Positions 4,614-9,666 of a stretch of 9,666 nucleotides of DNA are shown piece by piece (the stretch's first letter is position 1; every line of letters begins with the position of its first letter). A model generated the notes under the pieces. The model did not search any database. It had not been told where the DNA came from and saw only the letters and a list, made by a program, of their open reading frames with translations. A program made the position numbers and the translations under genes. Origin of the DNA: Candidatus Subteraquimicrobium carltonvillense (GTDB taxonomy: Bacteria; Actinomycetota; Aquicultoria; Subteraquimicrobiales; Subteraquimicrobiaceae). The stretch lies in the NCBI GenBank assembly GCA_002339355.1, contig DDKQ01000053.1, forward strand, positions 1-9,666, given 5' to 3'.

Positions 4614-4887
4614 TTATCCTCCCTCACATCTCAAATTCAAAATTCAAAGTTAAAAATGCAAAATGACAATCCAAAATTCAAAGTCTAAATCCCAGACGTT
4701 CTATCCAGATGCCCTGCAGACCCGATTATAAGACTTTGGGCTTGGACTTCAGACATAAGACCTTGATTTTGCATTTTGATTTGTGATTTTTATTTTTGAT
4801 TTTTGCATTTTGCATTGACCTGGGATAAACAGCACGAAATGCTGGAAGAAGCTCCTGTGAACGAATTATATCCAGGGTTAAATTTAA
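4614..4887. repeat. Intergenic low-complexity inverted-repeat region
   Basis: No gene here. At 4629-4680 there are tandem A-rich words (AAAATTCAAA, AAAATGCAAAATGA). At 4763-4817 their T-rich complements occur (ATTTTGCATTTTGAT, TTTTTGCATTTTGCATT). The arms are imperfect inverted repeats of about 50 bases flanking some 85 bases of normal composition. It could be a miniature element or a long A/T hairpin. It splits the murI-queT-MBL group from rph-rdgB. Confidence 0.6.
4725..4730 (-). promoter_or_regulatory. Possible -10 box upstream of rph
   Basis: TATAAT on the minus strand, a perfect -10 hexamer about 112 bases before the rph start. The hexamer 17 bases upstream (TCTGAA) is a poor -35, so this is only a candidate promoter for rph-rdgB. 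Confidence 0.3.
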
Positions 4888-5631
4888 TTATACTTCATAC
4901 CTTCTATTTTCCTCAGCCAAGATTACTTCGCCATCGAAAGCTTCCTGGGCTTCAGCTTTGGAGATGAGTGGGTCGTAAGCAGGCCAGATGTGAGTCAAGA
5001 GGAGCTTTTTTGCTTTCGCTTGTTGAGCAATTTCGCCTGCCTGCCTTGCCGTTAAATGTCCTATCTGTAAAGAGGCATCCTTTTGCTGAAGGGTGGCTTC
5101 ACAAATAAACATATCCGCCCCTCGCGCTAGATTTACCAGGCTTGGATGATAGGAGCAATCGGCTGAATAAGCGAGTTTTCTTTCCCCCTCCACCCTCAGG
5201 CCAAAGGTGGGAACGAGATGAGGGACTGGATGGAAATAGAGTTTTAAATGTCCGATTTCAAATTTTATCTTCTCATTTATGCTTAAGAATGCAAAGAGCT
5301 CTAAAAATTGTTCTCTCCCCTTTTTCGAAATGAGTTGGCAGATGAAATCGGAAGCCCCAGATGGGGCAAGCACTTTAAGGGGAAAAGATGGTATGGAATC
5401 GTATTGAAGAAAATAGCGCAATGGGTAAATGTCCAAGAAATGATCGGTATGAAGATGGGTGATCACGATAGCGTTGAGGTCCATGGGGTTGAGCCAGCGA
5501 AAAAGATTGCTCAAAACCCCCGTCCCACAATCCAACAGAAGATTGATTTTCTTTGTCTTTATGAGATAGCCACTACAAGCTTTCCCTTTATAGGGATAAG
5601 CCGCTGATGCTCCAAGGACTATTAACTCCAA
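4888..5631 (-). CDS. Metallo-beta-lactamase-fold hydrolase, RNase Z / Rv1339-like
   Basis: A 247-residue MBL-fold protein with the dinuclear metal motif THLHTDH (residues 58-64), HPVPH near 133-137, the bridging Asp in SADCSY (about 155) and a late His in LLLTHIWP. GHLTARQAGEIA before the last His is typical of the RNase Z/ElaC-like group. No long exosite arm of true tRNase Z is evident. The position next to murI, rph and rdgB matches Rv1339 of mycobacteria, reported as an atypical cyclic-nucleotide phosphodiesterase, so cyclic nucleotide or another phosphodiester is a likelier substrate than pre-tRNA. This is inferred from synteny. The start is a TTG preceded by AGGCGAG five bases upstream; no earlier ATG fits. 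It follows queT by 31 bases. Confidence 0.88.
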   Translation of the reverse strand: MELIVLGASAAYPYKGKACSGYLIKTKKINLLLDCGTGVLSNLFRWLNPMDLNAIVITHLHTDHFLDIYPLRYFLQYDSIPSFPLKVLAPSGASDFICQLISKKGREQFLELFAFLSINEKIKFEIGHLKLYFHPVPHLVPTFGLRVEGERKLAYSADCSYHPSLVNLARGADMFICEATLQQKDASLQIGHLTARQAGEIAQQAKAKKLLLTHIWPAYDPLISKAEAQEAFDGEVILAEENRRYEV

Positions 5632-5662
5632 TTTTTCTCGCCTACGATTTTAATTTTCATCC

Positions 5663-6154
5663 TTAGGGTAACCTTCCCTTTAGGAGGATCAATAACAATG
5701 GATAACCCAGAATATATACGGCGATGCATTGACCGATACCAACATATAGCGCGGTTATCCAATATGGAACTTTGAGAACTATCATGAGGATGTAAGCCAC
5801 ACCAAAGGCATTGATGATCACGGGTGGGAGCAAGGCGAGCAGCGGACCAAAATAATAACGGATAACCGGTGAGGCACTTTTGCGAAATATTCTGCCAATT
5901 TGCCAAGTGAGGAAGGCGGCTATCAGCGTTAGAAGAGAGCCGCCAAATATATCCCAGGGTCCAAGCCCACCATAGATATTTGCAAAGATGCACCCCACAA
6001 AGAGACCAGGTACTGCTGCGGGTTCTAAATAAGGTAAGACAGTTAAAGCCTCCGAGACGCGCACCTGCAAAGGACCATAACTTATGGGGGCAAGAAGTAT
6101 GGTAATGGCTGCATAAAGTGCAGCTATTATCGCTCCTCTAGTAAGAAAGGTCAT
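5663..6154 (-). CDS. queT: QueT-type ECF transporter S-component (queuosine precursor uptake)
   Basis: A 163-residue membrane protein with five or six hydrophobic helices: about 6-25, 45-63, 67-87, 101-127 and 132-158. YGPLQVRVSEALTVLPYLEPAAVPGLFVGC (26-55) and the GPWDIFGGSLLTL stretch (65-77) are hallmarks of the QueT/DUF988 family. These are substrate-binding subunits of energy-coupling factor transporters, predicted to import preQ1 or other queuosine precursors with a shared EcfA-A'-T module (not in this window). GGAGGG inside the last murI codons serves as ribosome site, and only four bases separate murI and this gene, so they are coupled. No preQ1 riboswitch is present directly upstream. 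Its place between murI and the MBL gene breaks the mycobacterial order. Confidence 0.9.
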   Translation of the reverse strand: MTFLTRGAIIAALYAAITILLAPISYGPLQVRVSEALTVLPYLEPAAVPGLFVGCIFANIYGGLGPWDIFGGSLLTLIAAFLTWQIGRIFRKSASPVIRYYFGPLLALLPPVIINAFGVAYILMIVLKVPYWITALYVGIGQCIAVYILGYPLLLILLKGRLP

Positions 6155-6158
6155 CCCT

Positions 6159-6986
6159 TTACCCTCCGCCTCTGGGAAGGATTATTTCCTTCAAAGAAAC
6201 CCTCTCCACAGCGTTTATCTCTCGACCCAAAAATCTCTCACCTAACTCAAGGAAGCGGGCTTCGTCACCGCTGGAAATAAAGCGATAAAAGGGGATGGAT
6301 TCCCCCTCCCCAAAGCTCCCCCTCATTGCCAAGAGTTCCTTTAATTCCCTGGCGGCTTCTTTAGCTGAGCTTATGAGCCTTACCTCATCACCCACAGCCT
6401 TTTGGATTACCCCAGTTAACAAAGGATAATGGGTGCAACCCAAAATCAAACTGTCAACACCGGCGGAGATTAATGGAGAAAGATACCAACGCACCACCCT
6501 CTTGACCTCGGGTCCCACGATCTCTCCACGCTCAACGAAATCGGCAAGTTCCGGGCAGGCTTGAGAACACACCTGTACACCTACATCCAATAAATGTATA
6601 GCTCGAGCATAAGCTCCGCTAGAGATGGTAGCTTGCGTCCCTATCACACCGACCTTGCGAGCGCGCGTGGCCAAAACTGCAGCTCTTGCCACGGGTTCTA
6701 TAACCCCGATTATGGGAATATCAAAATGCTTTTGGGCAACTTCCAAAGCAGCCGAAGAGGCACTATTGCAGGCGATGACCACAAGTTTGATGCCTTCCTC
6801 TCGAAGAAAATCGATTATTTCGAAGGTGAATCTCTGTAGCTCGTCTGGGCTTTTACACCCATAGGGGAAACGGGCTGTATCCCCAAAATAAATTATGCTC
6901 TCATTGGGAAGACCTTTGATTATTTCAGATACAACGGTGAGACCTCCCACACCTGAATCAAAAACCCCAATGGGTCGATTATCCAT
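6159..6986 (-). CDS. murI: Glutamate racemase
   Basis: Interconverts L- and D-glutamate, supplying D-Glu for peptidoglycan; cofactor-independent and cytosolic. From ATG at 6986 the product is 275 residues, normal for the family. This start is chosen because GGAGGGAGA lies directly before it; the frame stays open to 7067, but that 27-residue extension is not seen in MurI proteins. Motifs: GVFDSGVGGLTV (7-18, catalytic Asp10/Ser11), GDTARFPYG (35-43), ACNSASSAA with catalytic Cys73, and LGCTHYPLL with catalytic Cys184 and His186. An 84-base gap separates it from the oxidase gene, and it is coupled to queT downstream. Confidence 0.97.
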   Translation of the reverse strand: MDNRPIGVFDSGVGGLTVVSEIIKGLPNESIIYFGDTARFPYGCKSPDELQRFTFEIIDFLREEGIKLVVIACNSASSAALEVAQKHFDIPIIGVIEPVARAAVLATRARKVGVIGTQATISSGAYARAIHLLDVGVQVCSQACPELADFVERGEIVGPEVKRVVRWYLSPLISAGVDSLILGCTHYPLLTGVIQKAVGDEVRLISSAKEAARELKELLAMRGSFGEGESIPFYRFISSGDEARFLELGERFLGREINAVERVSLKEIILPRGGG

Positions 6987-7070
6987 TCTCCCTCCATTTC
7001 CGAATAAGGACTTACATAATATCCCAAATATCTGCCAAAAAACACTTTTCAAAAATCCCTTCCCCAAAAT

Positions 7071-8495
7071 TCACTTTAGGAGAAATTCTATTGCTCGTTC
7101 GGCCGCCTGAGTGGCATTGTGGATACAATCATTAATACCAATACCATAATAGGCATTACCGACGAGATAAAGCCCCTGATATTTATGGGTGAGTCTTTGC
7201 TCAATAAATCTAACCCTTTTTTCATGTCCTAAAAGATACTGGGGCATGGAATTTTCCCAGCGATAAATTTTTGTGAGGATGGGCTCGCTATTGATCCCCA
7301 TAATTTTTTTCAATTCTTCCTTAACTACCTTTAAAACTTCTTCATCGCTTTGGTAAACTATTCCTTCATCCTCAGCAGTGCCCATAAAACACCTGATCAG
7401 TACATATCCTTCAGGTGAACGATAAGCAAACTTGGTTGAACACCAAGAAATCGCTTTAACCTGCAGTTTTTCTTGCCTTGATACGAGGACACCAAAGCCT
7501 TGAAGTGGATGCGAAAATTTTTCTCTTTTATAGCCAAGAGAAATTGTCGCCGAAGAGACGTAGGGTATTTTGAGCAATATATCCGTTAGACCAGGGTCAA
7601 TATCTCTGACTATTTCCGCAGTTGCATGGGAAGGCGCAGTTGCCAAAATACAGGCATCGGCTGTGATTGCCCCTGCATCATCGAGAAGAAGTGTAAAACC
7701 TTTCCCTGAATTTTCTCTTAAACTCACCGCTTTTCTCCCGGTAATCAAATTTTCGCTTCCGATATAATCCGCAAGAGCCTTTGTGAGCTCACACATGCCC
7801 TCTCTGAAAGTCATAAAAATGGGTAACTTTTTCTCCCCTGCCTTTGTCCCCTCCCTCGCCATTCTTCCTCTCGCTAACATGCCCCGAAGTAGACTACCAT
7901 ATTCTTTTTCAAGAATAAGCGCTCTCGGCCAACAACTTCTTATGCTGATTATCTCAGGTATACAAGCATATATGCTACCCAAAAGAGGTTCAGCGACACG
8001 GTCAAATATCTCTTTGCCAAAGCGGCGTTTATAAAATTCGGCCAAACTTATCTCCTCATCTTTGTCTCCTAAGGGGGGAATCATAAAGTCAAGAAGAGCA
8101 CGTATTTTGCCAGACCAGGAAAGAAGGGGACAGAAAAGAATCGAAGAAATTCTCGCCGGAGCGAGAGCCAAGAGACCCCGGGGCAACTGCCATAATTTAT
8201 TATTCCAGAAAATGAAAGTGAGATGTGCCTCCTCATCACATCCAATCACCTGGTGAGCAATGCCCAGCTCCTCAGCTAGGGCTAAAGTATGGGGTTTTTC
8301 CGATTCAAAGGAGTCCGGTCCTCCTTCGATGAGGAAACCATTTGCTTTTTCGGTGAGGAAGATGCCTCCCAACCTTTCCTTTTCCTCAATGAGTAAAACT
8401 TCAATGGGTAGGTTAGCCTCGGAGGACTTCTTTTTGATTTTGTATGCGGCGGTAAGTCCGCTAATCCCGCCACCGACGATTACAACCCTTTTCAT
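7071..8495 (-). CDS. hemY: Coproporphyrinogen III / protoporphyrinogen IX oxidase (HemY/CgoX family)
   Basis: FAD-dependent six-electron oxidation of a porphyrinogen to the porphyrin in late heme synthesis. The 474-residue product begins with the dinucleotide fold VVIVGGGISGL (4-14) and the acidic end of the second strand LLIEEKERLGG (34-44), followed by IEGGPDSF (56-63). It ends with the FAD-binding LVGNAYYGIGINDCIHNA (about 444-461). This is the HemY/HemG-type PPOX family. In monoderm bacteria these enzymes act as CgoX, making coproporphyrin III, and the adjacent ferrochelatase fits that route. GGGAG lies eight to nine bases before the ATG. It follows the radical SAM gene by 43 bases. Known members use molecular oxygen, which is notable next to a radical SAM gene. 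Confidence 0.93.
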   Translation of the reverse strand: MKRVVIVGGGISGLTAAYKIKKKSSEANLPIEVLLIEEKERLGGIFLTEKANGFLIEGGPDSFESEKPHTLALAEELGIAHQVIGCDEEAHLTFIFWNNKLWQLPRGLLALAPARISSILFCPLLSWSGKIRALLDFMIPPLGDKDEEISLAEFYKRRFGKEIFDRVAEPLLGSIYACIPEIISIRSCWPRALILEKEYGSLLRGMLARGRMAREGTKAGEKKLPIFMTFREGMCELTKALADYIGSENLITGRKAVSLRENSGKGFTLLLDDAGAITADACILATAPSHATAEIVRDIDPGLTDILLKIPYVSSATISLGYKREKFSHPLQGFGVLVSRQEKLQVKAISWCSTKFAYRSPEGYVLIRCFMGTAEDEGIVYQSDEEVLKVVKEELKKIMGINSEPILTKIYRWENSMPQYLLGHEKRVRFIEQRLTHKYQGLYLVGNAYYGIGINDCIHNATQAAERAIEFLLK

Positions 8496-8538
8496 TATTT
8501 GCTCCCTACTTTCATCTTTGAAAATAAAACCGTTTATC

Positions 8539-9465
8539 TTATTTCTTAAGAGTTTTAAGGTGCTCCCTTATTTCCCTCCTTAACTTTGGGTTTGTCCATT
8601 CTCTTTTTATCTTCTCATAAATGGAAAGGAGGCTCTCTTTTCTTATATCTCCGATGTAAAAGGGGAGAGAGCCCTTTATTTTTCCTCTTCCGCTTGCGGA
8701 AAGAAAGAGCGTTTTTGGCTTTTGGGAAAGAAGCTTCTTAAGCTCCTCTTTGAAGGAAAAGAAGAAAATCTTCATAGGGGAAAACCGGGAACTATTGTTA
8801 GAAATCACTTTCACCAAGTCCTTCTGCTCTTGAGGAGAGAGCGAAAGAAGAGCCCAGTTTTTTGTGGCCCTTCCAAAGGGAAGAAGTTCGCCAACAAAGA
8901 AGTCCGAAACGGAAAGGGAGTAAGCGAGTTCAATCGTCTCTTCAATTTCTCGGTAGTTTATCCGCGTCGGAATGAACAGAACCTGTACTTTTATCCCAGC
9001 CTCGGTCAACAATTTTATGGCCTTTACCGCCTTGTTCCAACTTGAGCCCAGTCTTAATCCCTCGTGGCTTTCCGCCCTTGAACCATCCAAGCTGATTTCT
9101 ACGGAGGCAAGATTTAAGTTTACCAAAAAGTTCACGAGGTTCTCTTCAATAAGACTCCCGTTTGTTTCAATCTTTATTGAGATCCTATTTTTGCTCAAAA
9201 GCTGGAGAGCTTCCAGGAAATCGGATCGGAGAAAAGGTTCTCCCCCGGTGAAGACGACCCTGGGGATGCCTACCGTGATTGCCTCCTTGGCAACCATAAT
9301 CGTTTCCTCATCACTAAGTTCGTTGGGAAGGGGCTTGCCGGCATTAGCGTAGCAGTGAAGACACCTCGAGTTACAGGCTAAAGTAAATTGCCAGATGAGG
9401 GCAGAGGGAATATTGAGACCTGGTTTATCGATGAAATTTTTCTTAGAAAAGAGAAAATTTTCCAC
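8539..9465 (-). CDS. Radical SAM protein in a heme-synthesis cluster
   Basis: 308 residues. CNSRCLHCY (Cys31, Cys35, Cys38) binds the SAM [4Fe-4S] cluster; GGEP at 74-77, an ETNG strand near 100 and EISLDG follow the normal radical SAM barrel. The tail SLPFYIGDIRKESLLSIYEKIKREW resembles the end of a SPASM domain (LP..IGNI..ESL..IW) as in PqqE, NirJ or AhbC/AhbD. However, there are no cysteines after residue 38, so no auxiliary cluster can be bound in the usual way. It starts at GTG ten bases after the ferrochelatase stop. The place between hemH and hemY suggests a porphyrin or heme substrate, perhaps a decarboxylation comparable to AhbD. The lost cysteines argue against plain AhbD chemistry. 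Exact reaction unknown. Confidence 0.85.
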   Translation of the reverse strand: MENFLFSKKNFIDKPGLNIPSALIWQFTLACNSRCLHCYANAGKPLPNELSDEETIMVAKEAITVGIPRVVFTGGEPFLRSDFLEALQLLSKNRISIKIETNGSLIEENLVNFLVNLNLASVEISLDGSRAESHEGLRLGSSWNKAVKAIKLLTEAGIKVQVLFIPTRINYREIEETIELAYSLSVSDFFVGELLPFGRATKNWALLSLSPQEQKDLVKVISNNSSRFSPMKIFFFSFKEELKKLLSQKPKTLFLSASGRGKIKGSLPFYIGDIRKESLLSIYEKIKREWTNPKLRREIREHLKTLKK

Positions 9466-9477
9466 TGTGAAAATTTT
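9454..9477 (-). promoter_or_regulatory. Hairpin with the radical SAM start codon in its loop
   Basis: AAAATTTTC / GAAAATTTT is a perfect 9-bp inverted repeat around the loop ACAGTG (minus strand), which contains the GTG start. The upstream arm overlaps the ferrochelatase TAA. Ribosomes finishing hemH would melt it, so it may couple translation. It is A/T-rich, so its stability is moderate. Confidence 0.45.
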
Positions 9478-9666
9478 ATCCCTTCTTTGAAAGATGTTCC
9501 AGAACGATCTGGGTCAGGGCCTCAATGAACCTGGGGGAGGCATTAAGCGAGGGTGCCCGGTGAAATTTCGTGATTCCCTTCGATTCCGCTCGTTTGTGCA
9601 ACTCGATGTCGATATCGTAGAGAATCTCAACGTTGTCGGATATAAAACTTATGGGTACTACCAGGA
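9476..9666 (-). CDS. hemH: Ferrochelatase, C-terminal 62 residues (gene continues past the window)
   Basis: Inserts ferrous iron into coproporphyrin III or protoporphyrin IX. The frame read from base 9664 gives LVVPISFISDNVEILYDIDIE..., the family's C-terminal segment, and ends in TAA at 9476-9478. The catalytic Glu of the SDHxExLY motif is kept (NVEIL), but the usual His two residues before it (human His341) is Asn here. The end LNASPRFIEALTQIVLEHL matches the usual final helix. It precedes the radical SAM gene by ten bases, and that gene leads to hemY, so the three form a heme operon. The N-terminus and any upstream coproheme decarboxylase lie outside the window. The gene is broken only by the window edge. 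Confidence 0.93.
   Translation of the reverse strand, partial: LVVPISFISDNVEILYDIDIELHKRAESKGITKFHRAPSLNASPRFIEALTQIVLEHLSKKG

Noticed and set aside
6155..6170. preQ1 riboswitch in front of queT
   Set aside because: Only four bases separate murI and queT, leaving no room for an aptamer; none was seen upstream of murI either.
6987..7067. N-terminal extension of MurI from the first possible start
   Set aside because: The internal ATG at 6986 has a strong ribosome site directly before it and gives the standard MurI N-terminus.

Overview
All protein-coding genes and tRNAs in this window lie on the minus strand, so transcription runs from high to low coordinates. The order murI, (queT), metallo-beta-lactamase, rph, rdgB matches the mycobacterial block Rv1338-Rv1341. 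Together with a CgoX/HemY-type oxidase beside a ferrochelatase, this suggests a monoderm-type bacterium, most likely a deep-branching actinobacterium. That assignment is inferred from synteny and was not tested by phylogeny.

Layout in transcription order: (1) 9666-7071 is a heme segment: the C-terminus of ferrochelatase (hemH/cpfC, cut by the window edge), a short radical SAM protein, and a coproporphyrinogen/protoporphyrinogen oxidase. (2) 6986-4888 holds glutamate racemase (murI), a QueT-type ECF S-component and an RNase Z-like metallo-beta-lactamase, tightly spaced. (3) 4887-4614 is a low-complexity intergenic stretch with A/T-rich inverted repeats. (4) 4613-3278 holds RNase PH and the overlapping ITP/XTP pyrophosphatase rdgB. 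(5) 3266-1906 is a tRNA cluster behind a good sigma70-like promoter: a scrambled tRNA-Pro copy, a small GIY-YIG ORF, intact tRNA-Pro(TGG), a 28-nt tRNA-Pro 3' fragment, then tRNA-Gly(TCC), Arg(TCT), His(GTG) and Arg(TCG). (6) 1796-298 encodes an exported or lipoprotein-like protein split by an apparent frameshift. (7) tRNA-Lys(CTT) lies at the window's left edge.

The housekeeping blocks look ordinary. The unusual part is the tRNA cluster. It contains three tRNA-Pro-derived segments within about 640 bp. One keeps its promoter-proximal place but has had its anticodon 5' strand and T arm replaced by GTAC-centred palindromes. The same palindrome type occurs in two tRNA spacers. A GIY-YIG ORF sits exactly between two tRNA-Pro copies. 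A 174-bp hairpin-rich segment lies between the tRNA-Pro 3' end and a 28-nt copy of that end. A similar but weaker pattern (11-nt repeat of the tRNA-Arg 3' end) flanks the 1.8-kb segment carrying the frameshifted gene. Together these suggest small mobile or palindromic elements that target tRNA genes. A second point of interest is the radical SAM protein in the heme segment, which has only the three SAM-cluster cysteines although its tail resembles a SPASM region.
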